Source of the DNA: Diadema setosum | Lineage: Eukaryota; Echinodermata; Echinoidea; Diadematoida; Diadematidae | Assembly: GCA_033980235.1 (NCBI GenBank) | Contig: CM067072.1 | Coordinates: 21,765,047 to 21,829,046 of the forward strand | Direction of reading: 5' to 3' | DNA: 64,000 bases | Shown: positions 1-13,700 of the stretch, piece after piece | Position numbering within the stretch: position 1 is the stretch's first letter | How the letters are laid out: every line of letters starts with the position of its first letter | Made by a program: the position numbers and the translations under genes | The notes under the pieces: model-generated | The model's input: only the letters and a program-made list of their open reading frames with translations | Told to the model about the DNA's origin: nothing | The model's database searches: none

Positions 1-109
1 TATAAAATTGAAATACCGATCATGCCATCTAGGTTAAATCGTGCTAAATTGAATGCAGCAATTATGAATTGGACTGAAAAAAGTGCGAAATTGGCCGGGA
101 AAACCTATA
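1..109 (+). mobile_element. Right end of a TIR element (family of 17073-18809), truncated by window edge
   Basis: The last 40 bases (GGCCGGGAAAACCTATA end) match the right terminal repeat of the element at 17073-18809. The preceding TGCTAAATTGAATGCAGC also matches its right subterminal region. Only the right end is inside the window. Confidence 0.85.
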
Positions 110-116
110 ATAGCTA

Positions 117-211
117 TGATAGTAGTAGTAGTAATAACAATAATGTTATTAATTATGATAATGATAATAATGATGATGATGATGATGATAATAATAATAA
201 TGATAATAATG

Positions 212-245
<34 letters not shown>

Positions 246-262
246 TAATAACAATAATTACT
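117..262. repeat. AT-rich trinucleotide microsatellite (ATA/GAT)n
   Basis: Imperfect AAT, GAT and GATAAT units run for about 145 bp directly beside the transposon end. Open frames of poly-Asn, poly-Ile or poly-Met over this tract are artefacts. Confidence 0.95.
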
Positions 263-556
263 ACAGTACTTATATAGTACATATCACTACCGTCTCTATG
301 CGCTTTAAAGGAGAGGGTTGAAAAATGGAAAAAGGAAATGTACTGTATGTACCGTAGATGTTGCAGTTTGCAAAGCCAAAACTCATTCATAATACTTTTT
401 AAACATAAATGTCTTGAGAAGAATTTTGAACTCTAACACTCCTATCTTAATAACAAGGAACAGTGTCCCACAGTGAAGGAGCAGCATGAGCAAAGGATAA
501 AATATGAGAATGCAAAATTTCATTTTAATCTCAAGCGGGTAGGGAAATTAGTCATG

Positions 557-838
557 TTATAAGCTATTAGCAAGACTACAGTATGATCTTTGGGCACTTT
601 TGATATAACTCAGTACCTTGGCTGATTTAGGTAAATTTGAGGTCACAAACGCCTGTCTATTTTTCCAGATCCCAGAGGGAAGGATAAATGTCACGGTTGC
701 TGGTTGCCGCTTGTGTTTCCGAATGTTCGTTATGTTCTGATAAACGAAACCTATTTCATTTTCGGATGAATAAATCCCGCCCGAAGTACTCGACTTTGAA
801 TTATGTGGAATAGCAATCGGAATAACAACCATTAACTG
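557..838 (-). other. Possible minus-strand coding exon, unrecognised
   Basis: An open minus-strand frame of 91 codons includes a moderately complex stretch (RQPATVTFILPSGIWKN) that could end at a donor-like CCAAG|GTACTG. I recognise no family. It could be part of an unrelated gene, a transposon, or chance. There is no neighbouring exon that I can join to it. Confidence 0.15.
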
Positions 839-1859
839 ATTTATTCATGTAGTCAATATAGTTTTAGAAAGTCAATGATATTGTCACTTTCATCCTAGAC
901 AAAGGTCGTCGATATCGATCCGCACAATGACAATTATATCAATTGCAGACACGGGTTGAAATAGTCTAGTTTAGTATGATTAATTAGATGACAATCACAA
1001 TTATACTATTAGTCAACTATACTTCAAGTTACCCGAATAAATCTCGATTCCAGTGTCTTACTCTTTATTTTGTATTAATAGGAAATTCCGCTTACAGGCG
1101 ACGTCAAGGAGGATGCATTCAAAGTAAGTAAAAAGCATGGCAATTGGTGTTCCCGTTTCTTTCCCCTTTCTTTCAACTAGTTTAAGAAAAGCAACAATCC
1201 TTTTAAATAAAGTAACTAACAATTACTATTCGGGCGCCCACTCCCAGCGATTTTTTTTTTCCTGCAGTTTTTTTCCCCTGAAAATCACATCATCATAAAT
1301 TATACAGGACAAAAACCCCAAAGTGTATATTTGAGCAAATTGGTAATGAATCTATTCATTTCATTTATTCATTCAATTGTGTTTTTTTTTTTTTCATTTT
1401 AAGCGGAATGTATTTTAAAGGAGTTGAATGCATGAATTACAGCAGAATGTATAATAAAGGAAAAAATATATAACGCAATACGGAAATGCTGGAAATGAGG
1501 ATTAGTGGTAAAAAGCAATTCTTATAAGGTGCATTTCCCCCACATCGTAATACAACAAATGATTGATGTACTGCTGTAAATAAAACAAATCCAAGAAAGA
1601 ATAACTATATGTAATAAAGACACACTCCAACATGCATAAACATACATAAACATATTTGCTTTGATAACAAACTACAACAACAATTTGTAATTCTTCTTTC
1701 GCTCGCTATCATAAAAAAAATCTATTGTATGTTAACACCATGAAAGCAATATCTTTGATTGAGTCGAATTCTCCTTTGACAACTGTCTTTACAGGAAGAC
1801 ACATTTTAACAAATATATAACAACATATAAAATATACAAAATACATTTATATAATATTA

Positions 1860-2320
1860 TATAAAGTCAAGCGCGATGTCTAAGCTAAATTTTGTAATTG
1901 GGTGGTTTGCGATGTATATGAGAGCAGCACCTTTTTGAGTATGAAGACGAAGGCCACCACCAGTTGAAGTAAAGGCCGCAACAGAATAAAAACGTAAACA
2001 CGATGTTAAAATACAACGATTTGATTCAATGGTGTGGAAAAGAACATAAACTTAATATGAATGTATTTTACTGCAACAAAAATGAGAGAAATTTCACAAC
2101 ATTTCACACAAAAAATGTCGACCAACTGAAATAACGTTTGCAACGATTGGTAACGTTCAATTTCTATCGAGTGCGGTAAAGTCTCCTTTCATATCGCCGT
2201 GACTACCATTTGCACAAAAGTCGGAAAGTCAGTCTGTTATTCACAATTATCTATAGCGACGCCAATTCACATTCTCAGCAAGGATTTCGCTTTTGCTTTC
2301 TCTGTTTAGTATCGTGTTTT
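1860..2320 (+). repeat. Local duplicate, copy 1
   Basis: Blocks such as GCACAAAAGTCGGAAAGTCA, GTTATTCACAATTATCTATA and ATTCTCAGCAAGGATTTC recur in the same order at 3560-3870. The copies differ by point changes and by an expansion in the middle of copy 1. Confidence 0.85.
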
Positions 2321-3559
2321 TGTTTTTCTCCTTATTCTTTGTTGGTAATGAAAATTTACGAAGGTTGCAAGCACATGGTTCTTTTTGCTGTGATGTGTAC
2401 GTGGATTCTTTTTATTTTCATTCGTGGGAGGGAAAAGAAGAGTGAAAGAGGGAGAAATGAAATTAAACACAGGACACGACCGTAGTACGCTCAGCATTCA
2501 TTACTTACCGTCTTTCTTACACCAGCATTCATTTTACACCGGCACCAAAAATTATCATCACCATCACTCAGATCATTTTGTCCTTTTCCTATCAACATTT
2601 AGAAACTCGACCACCATCATCACTCGAGATAAAAAATAAAAACCACGAAGTATCAACAATATTCACAACACAAACATAATCACACAACACATCGAAGCGT
2701 CTGGTATTAATGTGCAATACTGCAGTAAAAAAAGTAGAGAAATCGCCGTTAAGAGAATGCATGAACTGTGCAAGACAAATAAACGAATTAAGTGTAATTA
2801 AACGGAAGAAATCGTAACTCAACGAGAGGTGAGAAATGACAGTAATAAAAGTATAACGCTCTTAGTAGCAGTAACAGTCAAGTTTCCTTACAACTCGTCT
2901 ACACTCGTCATCTACCATGTCTACCATACTGTCTACCATTGTAGAGACCAATTCTTCGCGCTCGGCCGGGAAAGACAATTTCGTGTTTTGTTGTCGTGGT
3001 TGTTTGTTTGTTCCCGAAACCAAGACATCATAATTATACTGAAACATAATGGCAAGTGAAAAAATTCGCATTATTTTTTTTTTTTTTTTTGCGCTGGTTT
3101 CTGGTTGCGCAAAGTGCGCGAAAAATTCAGCCTTCACAGTTAAGTTAAAAGGCGAATACAGATGACATCGTGTGTTAACAACATAAAATCATTACTTTTA
3201 CACCCCATGTGGTTTTTTTTTTTTTTGTAGTTTAACAAACAGTGAGAGTAGTTAACAAAGATTGACAAAGGTGGGATGGACAGCTGAAACAGGTTCTGCA
3301 GTCGAATTTGAGTTTAAAAGCTATAGAAAAAATCTCTCCTCCTGCTCTAAAGTTGTACAGGACGACATAAATCAATAATATTACAACGGCCAAGTTTCCT
3401 TACAACTTGACGAAGCTACCATCACCACAAAAGATAAAAAATAACAAAAAGTAAAACAAAAAACTGCCCTTTCTTCATACATACATTAGCGGAAAACACA
3501 TTATATTCGAGCAATGACAAGACGTTTGTTCACACCATCAAAAACCATAAACAACAAGT

Positions 3560-3870
3560 ACAAAGTCAATCGCGATATAAAGGCGCTAAATAGCTGTAAT
3601 TGGATGGTTTATTATGAATATGAGACCAGCACCTTTTAGAGTATGAAATACGAATGAAAAGAAAAAATACAGGCTCTGACGAAGGCCACGATCAGTTGAA
3701 GTAAGTGCCGCAACAGAATGGTCAAGTTCAATGTCTAAAGTCTCCTTTCATATCGCCGTAATTACCATTTGCACAAAAGTCGGAAAGTCAGTCTGTTATT
3801 CACAATTATCTATAGCAGCGCAAATTGATATTCTCAGCAAGGATTTCACTTTTGATTTCTCGAGATTTGC
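3560..3870 (+). repeat. Local duplicate, copy 2
   Basis: Direct copy of 1860-2320 with the middle shortened. Shared blocks include GACGAAGGCCAC, CAGTTGAAGTAA and GCAACAGAAT, and the CAAAAGTCGG block. Confidence 0.85.
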
Positions 3871-4528
3871 ATCGTGATTTGAACCTCGAGATTTTTTGCC
3901 TTGTTTTCTTTTTGGTTGTTTTTTTTTTCTTGTGAAAAAAAAAAACCAAAACATCCCATCCATTATCGTGATTGGCATTGCGAATCATGTCACCCAGCGG
4001 ATCAGCTGTAGCCACACGTTTGCGACGTTGCTCGACGATTGAACAGAGACAGAACTTCGGTGGTACAGTAATGGTAATTCGTTGGGACGATATGCGACGT
4101 TTTAGATCACACGGATATATGTACAATGCTGTGACAAGTAAAACTGAACAAAACATAAACTTGAACACGAACGGCATTGAAACAAAGCCATACGGTCAGG
4201 ACGTTTCCCGACGATGGAACAATGATTCGTCGGGAACGATATGCGACGTTTGTCACAAAAGAAAACAGAGGCACAATGGAAGCAAAACTAGACAAATAGC
4301 TAGTAATTCGGGACGAAGAGCGACGATTAGTGAAAGGGAATCCTTTCTTCATCGTCGCTTATCGTCGGGACGAATAAACAAAGATATGAAAAGAAAGTAC
4401 ATGTATTCATAAATGCACGGTTGCTTATTCATATGCTCGTGACGCCTGTTCATATGCAAATCATCAAACATGCACAATACGACATCGTCGCGACGAAGAT
4501 ATGTCTCTGTGGGGTTTCTCTGTTGTGC

Positions 4529-4926
4529 CTTAAAGCAGGGCTCGACACTAACGGTGGCCCGGTGGCCTGGGGCCACCAAAAATGAAAGTCGGGCCACCAA
4601 ATTTCAAGAAAGGGCAAATTTGGTGGCCCGCCTGGGGCCACCAACATTTTTTGAAAAGTATGTCAATAAATTCAAAACTTTTTGCGCCGGAAATTAGCAG
4701 TTAAATTTCTTAAAAGGATGGATGGAAAGGACTGAATGAGTGCCTGAGAGTGAGTGTTGCGAGTGTGTTGAGGTTTATTTATGAGAAGATATGTCCAACT
4801 TCCAATTCTTACTATGACAAAACTGAAATATTTGAATCATTAATAAAAACAGGACTTTTAATGTGTTTAATTGTTTTTTTTTTCGCGCCAAGTTTAGCCA
4901 AAGTTAGTGTGGAGCCCTGCTTAAAG
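4529..4926. mobile_element. hAT-like non-autonomous element (MITE)
   Basis: Terminal inverted repeats CAGGGCTCGACACTAAC and GTTAGTGTGGAGCCCTG bound 384 bp (4536-4919). Both sides carry CTTAAAG (4529-4535, 4920-4926) as a probable target-site duplication. CAGGG termini and a 7-8 bp duplication suggest hAT. The interior has GGCCACCAAA/TTTGGTGGCC palindromes and no coding capacity. Confidence 0.75.
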
Positions 4927-5257
4927 GCAAATGAATTAAATTGACGAATTGGAGATTTGGGGAAGGAGCGGATTTACCAAAGGATGCTTTACGGTTAGGG
5001 CAAAGCGGTAATGAATCTGCACATGCTAATATAACATGAGTTTACATTAGCAAATTTCTATTACAAGTGAAATGAGTATGATGTTTTTCTTGCTTACAGT
5101 ACTGTATAGGAGCCATCGTTGATACACGAAACAATTAACAGTATCACGCAAACTGAAAAATTATCGTTTGTTAGCTGATAACAAGAATCTTACATGAAAC
5201 GCCAAGTTTGACTTGGAATAAAGCTAAATAGAGATATTTCGTTTTCTTTTTGTTTAG

Positions 5258-5563
5258 TAACTGATCCACCTGACCCTCTGACGTCAGATGCGGCAACAGT
5301 CTCCTGGACGGTTAGCGATCATTGGTGGTGTCCCTACCATTATACTCAGAGTGTTTATTACAAAGTCGCTTCGACAGATCTTTGCCCACGTGAACGTCTT
5401 TCGTTATCTGGATGGACTGAGCTCACTGCAAATTATAATCAAAGGAGCGTAAACTTGAGCGACTTGAAGCCACTTACTACATACGATGTCAAATTGACGA
5501 TCTCCTCCTACAGTCGGAGTATAGAATCACGCATCTCTTTCACCACAGAGGCATATACACATG
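5258..5563 (+). CDS. RPTP exon 1: FN3-like module, type A
   Basis: This 306-bp exon enters and leaves in phase 1, with acceptor TGTTTAG and donor GTAAGC. It encodes about 102 residues with the FN3 landmarks AATVSWTV (strand B tryptophan) and [13 protein letters not shown] (the L-x-P-x-T-x-Y signature of strands E-F). Two cysteines (WWCPYHY and TDLCPRE) may pair. It matches exon 3 in length, phase and sequence, so the two are duplicates. It is the first exon I can place; upstream exons must exist because it starts inside a codon. Confidence 0.85.
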
Positions 5564-7702
5564 GTAAGCTAAACAGTAGCCGGTCTCGTGACTTGCATCC
5601 GATCAACTGTAGCCTTTAGAGTTTTTTTTTTTCCCCTTCCACAGGGTGTTTTATTCATACACATATTCAGAAAGTCACATTTACAAATAATTTTTTTAAA
5701 TACAAAACAGAATAATAATTTGGTTATCGACAAACACTGGCCTACTGCACTTGTACATATAATAACAAAATTTCTTTAACTTTTTTTTACAACATATAAC
5801 TTATATCATTCTTTTATTTTATTGGCAGAAATAACCCTGAAAACACTATGAATATCATGTAATTTTAATATTCAAAAGCACTTAATAAATAAAGCCCATT
5901 TTTTCACAAATTTTTTTTCTCTACTATTCATTTGACTTATACATTTTTCCATCTCAAAATAACATTTTATCTCAGATATTATATGTTCGAATGACGGAAC
6001 GGTCTTTTTTAATTTCGCTGAAAAAAATTTCTCTTCTTATAACAATCATCATACAGTTTAATGCACTGTTGTTGAGACCTTAGAATCCGAATAACTTGTG
6101 TTGGTTTGTAAATACAATTTGTTTATCTATCATCAAAAGTAACCATCTCTCAAACTTATTCCATATATTATTTGAATAAGGACATGAACAGAATATATGC
6201 ATTATGGTTTCCTCACTGTCATTACAAAACGTACAGTTTAGCCTTTAGAGTTACTATTCATTTGAATGCACCATTTCGTCTGTAGGTTGGACCTTGTCTA
6301 TAATTGTTACACAGATAAGTTGTTATAACAGATATGATAATTTTCTCAAAATCTGTAGCTTAATTTCACATCAAAACATCATTATCCAACAATTTCTGTG
6401 TGCGAAATTTGGTCATGCCTGAACATTCTATGTAGAAGTTAGGTTGAAAAAAAAAAAACCCAACGCTTTTTGACCCCTCTGAGCAAATGTCTTAAAATGT
6501 TCGATGTTGATTTATTTTATTAAAATGGAGGGTATGTGCTTGAAAGAAGTGTGTGTTTTGGGTATATTATGGTGGTAGTAGCGCCGTCTGATGTGTGAGT
6601 ATTTATTGAGCACACTTGTTTATTAGAGTCATTGAAATATGTAATGGGTCGAGCTGTTACACTGTCTATACTTGCCCCATCTGTTAACTTGCTGATATTA
6701 AAGATTGAGCAAGCACAGCGTTGTTTACGACAGACCATTTTGTGTGTGTGTGTGGATTGCGTGTCGTTTTGATGTTGTGCTCAAGCTCAAGAGTGTTTTG
6801 CTATTGTAGCATAAATATTATAGTCTGAGCATCATTAGCTAGAACTCTATCACGGCGTGCATAATTAAGATGGTACAGAAATGCACTGCTTTGTGGTTTA
6901 GCAAGATTAGTTCATTGATATGTCATGTCGCTATTAAAAGAATATTGTTTTTTTTTCTCCTATTTTTTTAATGGTCCAGGACAAGGTCATTGCTTGACAA
7001 AGATCGGAAATTAGCTTTTATATCAAACCGAGTGCCTTAAAGTTGGATGTGATATAGCACTTACAGAATGCCGGAATGACTCGCCTATCATGGCAAAGAA
7101 ACTTGTTTTAAGTGATATACGGACTTGTCTTTGATTGAAGGGTTATTTGGATGATGTTCTTTATTCCGAAGGTTCGTTATTCCGAAACACACATATTCCT
7201 CTTATACCTAGGTGTTTGTTATAAGTCCGGAAATAAAAAAGGATTAATTTGTTAATCCGAACATTTGTGGTGTTATCTCAAGAAGGTTTGAAAGTTAGAA
7301 ATGAAATACGATTCGTATCAAAGAAAATAAAGTTCGTTAGTCAGGAAATGAAATGAGTTTCTTTGATTAGATAGTCTAAAAATGAAAAAGGTAGACAGTC
7401 TAAAATTGGGAAAAAAAGAAGGTGCGTCAGTACGAAAATGGAAAAAAATATGATGAAAGAAATAAAAGGGAGTAGACCTTCTATCTTCGGCATAATGAAC
7501 CTTTGTTCTTTTCTCCTTTTTTTTTATTTTCGGACCAACGAGCCTTCGGAATAGCAGATATTTGTAATGTTTTTGTTCGAAGAAGCGAAAATGTACTTGG
7601 CGTTGCGGCATTACGTAATGGTACAATGGCCTTGCAGTTAGCTATAGCTTTACTGAAGACCTGACGATCATGCCCAGTTTGTTTCTGTGACTTTGGAGGG
7701 TT

Positions 7703-7749
<47 letters not shown>

Positions 7750-10700
7750 GTGTGTGTGTGTCTGTGTTTGTGATTTTCTTTCGATTTCAGGAAGAATTTA
7801 ATAATTAACGTTGGTACTGATTATAGTATCTGACCTTTGATAAATGGTCAATATGTGCTAGTATTTTGTACTCTCAAATTCAGTTATTGCTTCTGTAGCT
7901 AATATTGTCTAGCCTTTCAATAATGCCAAACTTGCGCTGTCTTTGGAATATCTATATCCTAATTCAACATTCTCGTCTTCTTTTCGCTCCTGTTTCCTCT
8001 TGGTTTCTCATTAAGCCCTTCCTCATTTTACACGTTCACTAGTCTGCATTATGAAGAGCTTGTTTCCAAGAGGCGCTAAATCCATTGAAAATAATGGATT
8101 TAGCGCCTTTTGGAAGTAAGCTCTCCATTTAGTATTCTGCATTTTGGGGGACCTTGTTCAATAAGCTATGCTTTATATAGGTCCCTCAAAACATTTTATG
8201 TAGGGCCTTCAGATAAACCTGTGTCTATTTTGTGACTGAACTACATTGGATGTACGTGTTCCCATGACGTGTAGGCCTACTTGTGAATGCTTAAACTATG
8301 CGATGGTTTGTAAAAATAAACTGAACTGAACTGAATTGAATAAGATTTAGTCAATATCTCAAATAGGACCTCATGCGAAGTTCCCTTTATGACATTGTGA
8401 TTGTACTGGAAGTGAAAAAAAAAATACCTGGACTTTTTCCCTCATCCCAAACTACCTGTCCTGTACAATTTTCTACCCTGTGAGGTTATGTGTGTTTGTG
8501 GAGGTAATCATGTGTCTGTAATAATATTCCGTTTTGGTTTTGTTTTGTATTTTTGTTTCGTTGGCATGATATATAAGCACCCGGTCCTATCGCTCTCAAC
8601 TCCATCACAAACACGGAAGGGAAACGAGTCCGTTGGGGTCCCGTGTCGAATGCAAACCATTTTGAGGCATATGAAGTTCAGCTTGTGCGGGACAATCTTC
8701 CTGAGACGTGCATCAACATCACCAATGCTAGTAACACCACCGTCACCTTTCACGACGCTACACCGTGTGTCCGCTATGTGTTCAGAGTTCGTGTTCGAAA
8801 ATCCGGACAGAATGTTGGACCTTGGCAAAAAAAGAATATTACATTCTATGACTTGAAAGGTAATCAAAAGTTTCTTATTAGGACATTTGAAGTTAAAATG
8901 ATTTCTATCAATAACGGTTTACATCTATAGAGCGACACACCTCTGTTATAATTGCAATATATTACATACATAAATATCAATTCCAGTAGAAGAAAAGTAC
9001 AATTTTAGTACTTCTTAGCACAGTTGTAGGAGGAGTCATTTAATTCGCTGAAATATTTAGAATGCAAGACAATATAGGGTAGTATCATTCAAATTGGAGA
9101 CAAAATGTTTGTTCCCTAACAATGTGACAATGAGAATCTTGCATTGAAACCAAAGTTTGTCTTTGCATTCAGCTAAAATGTCGCTATCTTGTTTTCTTTC
9201 CGTTCAGTGAATGCTCGACTTGAATATTTGTGGTCAGAAGCAGCAACAGTCTCCTGGACTCTGAACTGGTCGTGCCACTACACCTATACTTGGCTTGTGC
9301 ACTACAGAGTTGCTCCGACAAATCTTTGCCCACGAGATAGTCGTGGATGGACTAACATCACTCAAAATGATTACAGGAGATATCAAGAGAGCGCTTATTT
9401 TAACGGATTGAGGCCACTTACTGCTTATGAAGCCAAGGTAACACTCTCGAACCAACATGGACGACGGACAGAATCAAACACCATCTCATTTACCACAAAG
9501 ACAAAAACAAATGGTGAGCTGAACAGCATTTCTGTCATGTTTCAGTACAACATATATATTTTCGCCAAAGCACTGACTCTCACGAAATAATTTGCTGAGT
9601 AATTTGAAACAAGGCTTACGAGTTACATGGTAACACCTGTCACTCGCTAAAGATATACACTAAAACGACAACAAGAACAAATAGCTACCCCTAAAACAAA
9701 TCGCAAAAATGTCTTAATCTTGGACCTTTGAGGAAATCTGAATACAGGGGCATGTAGGTGTATTTCTATGCTACCTTTAATGTGATATTCAGTAGATGTT
9801 AGTCCGTCACGCTTCAGTGAGCATACTCTGAAGGCAAAATGGCCACTTTCTGAAGTTCACAAGCTCAACATTTTAACTTCGATTTAATGATAACAAATTT
9901 CACACATTGAGCATAAATCGGCAGGCAACATACAGCTTACGTGCTTCCTTTCGTACCATATGACTTTTTGGCAAAATGTCACGGTTGAGATACCACGGGG
10001 TGAAAATGGTGCCAGGTAAAAATGTCAGAGGTAAAAATGTCAGAGGTAAATATGTCAGAAGTAAAAATTTCAGAGGTAGAAATGCCAGAAGTAAAAGTGT
10101 CAGAGGTAAAAATGTCAGAGGTAAAAATGTCAGAGGTAAAAATGTCAGAAGTAAAAATGTCAGAGGTAAAAATGTCAGAGGTAAAAATGTCAGAGATAGA
10201 TATATCAGAGGTAAAAATGTCAGAGGTAAAAATGTCAGAAGTAAAAATGTCAGAGGTAAAAATGTCAGAGGTAAAAATGTCAGAAGTAAAAATGTCAGAG
10301 GTAAAAATGTCAGAAGTAAAGATGTCAGAGGTAAAATGTCAGAAGTAAAAATGTCATAACTAAAAAAGTCAGAAGTAAAAATGTCAGAAGTAGAAATGTC
10401 AGAGGTAGAAATGTCAGAGTAAATTTGACAGAGATGAAAATGTCAAAAGTAAAAATGTCAGAGGGAAAATGTCGAAGCTAAAAATGTCAGTGGTCGAAAT
10501 GTTAGTGCTCAAAATGACAGAGATAGAAATGTCATTGGTAAAAATTTAGACGTAGAAATGTAAGAGGACGAGATAAAAGTACCAGAGATTTTTTTCTTCA
10601 TAATTATTTCTGACACCCTTCTCGCAACACGCGCTTTCCGTGCCTTCTCCTAAAAATGCGCACAGGGGAGACCGGGGAGAAATATGGAACACTCTTGTAA

Positions 10701-13700
10701 CTTGAAAAATGCTCGGCCTATCAACAATCCAGTTATACCAGTAAAAAAGATGAGCCTCGGTACACCTCAATATAGACATACAATGTGTATTAGCCACTAT
10801 ACAGTTCTACAGGTAAGTTGAAAAAAAAAATTGTTTTATCACCAATTTTCAAACAAACCTACCATTTCCATACCATTTTTTTTTTTTTGGTCATAAATGA
10901 CATAAAGGCATCTTCAACAATTTATTATTCTATCCCAATACGTCTCTTATAAAAAGTCTTCTCTTCACAAATTATTCCTTTTTTGTCTTATATCTTAACT
11001 AAAAGGGGTTTGTTTTATCACCAGTCTATACTTTGTGATAATTTTAAGGATTCTTTTGTGCATGGTTGTCCCATTTCTCCCCGGGGTGTCCCATTTCCCT
11101 CCAAATCAAGGGTTTAAGAAATCATTAATTACACGAATATATATAGGGGTATCACTAAATACTCTATTATAAAATTCAGAATTACATCGATATGATCATG
11201 ACTTATATAGCTTGACAAAATATTTTAAAAGTTACAAGGAATCTTTTCTGATGATGCAAAAATATCCCATTTCTCCCCGATCTCCCCTACACTTTCCTGC
11301 GTTTTTTTTTTTTCTCGCGGATACCCTCTGCGTTTCGATGGAAAGAACCAAACCTCCCACCCCCCCCCCCCCCAAATCTCTAAACAAATACAAATGGACA
11401 TGATGGAGCATGTACAAAATTGTCCAGAATGAAGACTGTATTCCTTCACGACCAGGACGTACATGTACAAAATATTTTCCTCGTTTTCCTCACTTACAGG
11501 TAGAATGTGTATCGCCTCACCTGGCCTCTTCCTGGTATATCGGAAACATATCTATGGGGTTATTATGAGATAAGCGGGCATAAACCGCGACCTACATGAT
11601 GTACGTTTTTATTGCAATTAAAACGAAAAAAGTACAGGCGCGAGAAAACACACGGAAAGGTTTTATTGCACGTGTCATGTAAAGGGTGGCAAAATTGCAG
11701 AAGTCACCCTTGTTCTCAAAAAAGTGATCCTCATGATATTAGCAACTATCGACCTATTTCTATTTCAAAATACTACAAATAATGTATAATAGACCCGATC
11801 ACTTTTTTAAAACTGACCACAAAGTGTTCATTGAACTTCGTGATACTAGTATTTGTTTTTGCGCCATGTGATACTTGACCCTCATAATAAATTATTTTGG
11901 AAGAGCTTAATGTCTGCCGGTACATCTACTATAGTTTGTTTGTTTTCGTTTTGTATTTTTTTACTTGTACAATCATGTCCTGTGGTCGGGCCTTGCGAGA
12001 TAAATACGAAACCTGCATTTGAGAAAATAACATAGAACAGGTGGAAAATCAGCGGTTTGCTTAGACTATGCCTCATTCATCTCTTCTCACTAAACAGTTT
12101 AAAAAAAATGAACAATAATGACTGTATACTAGCCCCGACGTGAGCGGAATTCTGACACTTTTACCTCTGACAATTTTACTTCTGACACTTTTTAATTTTA
12201 CTTCTGACATTTTTATCTCTGAAATTCTTACTTCTGACATTTTTATCTCTGACATTTTTACCTCTTACATTTATTCCTGTGACATTTTCACTTCTGACTT
12301 TTTTACCACCGACATTTTTACCTCTGACATTTTTACCTCTGACAGTGTCTGACATTATTACCTCTGACATTTTTACCTCTTGCAATGTTACCTCTGACAT
12401 TTTTACCTCTGACATTCTTACCTCTGACATTTTTACTTCTGACATTTTTACCTCTGATATTTTTACCTCTGACGTTTTTACTTCTGAAATTTTTACCTCT
12501 GACATTTCCACCTCTGACATTTTTACTTGTGACATTTTTACCTCTGACATTATTACACCGAACCGTGAAAATAGCCAATACTGTAGTTTTGACACGTTAC
12601 CCATGGCAAATTTTATCTTACGAGATTGAATTCATGTTTTGGGAAGCGAATTACGATGTTTGCACACAATGTCAAAATTCACGGTTGAATAAGCACAATA
12701 TAAAACAAAGAATTTCCATATTGAAATTGTGTAGCATGTCTTGCTTTAATTCTTTACGCTGAATTACCTGAATATCAACTGAATAACATATTTATCACTG
12801 TTTTTATAGCAGCTGTAAGTGTATCGATATTCCTATGAAATTTTTCTTATAAAATCTTATGCCTCATTGAGCACATAGGTCTGGAAAACTCCTTTATGCT
12901 AATGGATTAAAATTCAATGGCTACCTTTTGTTAAGTATTGAAGCATTTTTTTTAATTCTTATTGTACTTGAATAGATATCCCATTGTCTTACGTTTCAGT
13001 GACAGCAAGAAAAGCAATTATGCTGACTAAATTCTTGAGAACTTGCTAATGGATATTGATTCGGCATTAAGCTCTTCATTCTTGGTTCCTCCTGACGTCA
13101 CGTACTGACGTATGGGCGGTGAGTTGGCTAAGTCGGTAACTTAATTTATCGCCGAAAAACTCAGTTTATCAGTTTTTCGTCGATAAACTAGGTTTTGTCG
13201 CTGAACTAGCGATGAATAATTAGCGATAAACTAGCAATAAACTCAGTTTATCGATAATCAGAGTTATTCAAGCTTTGTCAGTAGTGGGCGCGCTGAGCTT
13301 AGCTTTGCCAGAGCCGTACGGCGCTGTGAGTGTTGCTGCTGCTCGTGTACTGTATCACCAGCTCCAGGCGTTAAATGACACTGATAGTTGCATTGCGGCA
13401 GTCATCAACTTATACCTCAACTTCGTCTATGTGATTCAAAAGAAATGCTTACAAGGAAACTCAAGACTGAACTATTTCAATTGTAACTATGTTGTTCCTA
13501 TACTCTGTGAATGTTGTTTGTTGATGTATGTACGGCGCTTTGATCAGGTCCTGTAAAAGCGCTCAATAAGAAATACTTATTATTATTATTTATTATTGTA
13601 CCCACGTGCGTCGAATAAGGGTCATTCTTCGCTAAGTGTACATTTTTGGCCTTACAAATTATTAAAAAGAAAAAGTGTCTCAGAAATGAAAAATCTCTCA

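Larger units (their letters stand above)
1..5257. other. Region upstream of the first RPTP exon found: repeats and a local duplication
   Basis: I find no supported exon of the phosphatase here. Contents are a transposon end, a microsatellite, a duplicated segment (about 1860-2320 and 3560-3870), poly-T runs and a hAT-like MITE at 4536-4919. The open frames, including the 146-codon one at 3972, show no family features. Confidence 0.7.
5564..8577. other. RPTP intron 1 content
   Basis: Holds the LINE fragment at 5630-6245, a TG microsatellite at 7706-7760, the 68-bp hairpin at 8056-8123 and a LINE-like tail ending in TGAAC repeats near 8330. I see nothing else recognisable in 6250-7700. Confidence 0.7.
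10014..12556. mobile_element. Foldback (FB)-like element with inverted 15-bp minisatellite arms
   Basis: The left arm (10014-10572) is a tandem array of AAAAATGTCAGAGGT and variants. The right arm (12150-12556) is the same array in inverse orientation (ACCTCTGACATTTTT). Drosophila FB elements have the same architecture, with long inverted repeats made of short tandem units. The 1.6-kb middle contains another MITE and a LINE RT scrap. It interrupts a dispersed repeat that is uninterrupted at 22735-23255. No transposase is visible. Confidence 0.75.

Noticed and set aside
22..390. Poly-Asn/poly-Ile open frames at the left edge
   Set aside because: Produced by the AAT/GAT microsatellite.
3972..4412. 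146-codon plus-strand open frame
   Set aside because: No recognisable domain, and the frame spans ordinary intergenic sequence with no splice context.
9976..10359. Long open frames encoding [10 protein letters not shown] or MSEVK repeats
   Set aside because: The 15-bp minisatellite period keeps all frames open; this is repeat DNA, not protein.
10014..12556. CRISPR array
   Set aside because: Units are contiguous 15-mers without spacers and the DNA is eukaryotic.
12279..12762. Open frames rich in FTSDI or LPLTF repeats
   Set aside because: Same minisatellite on the other arm.
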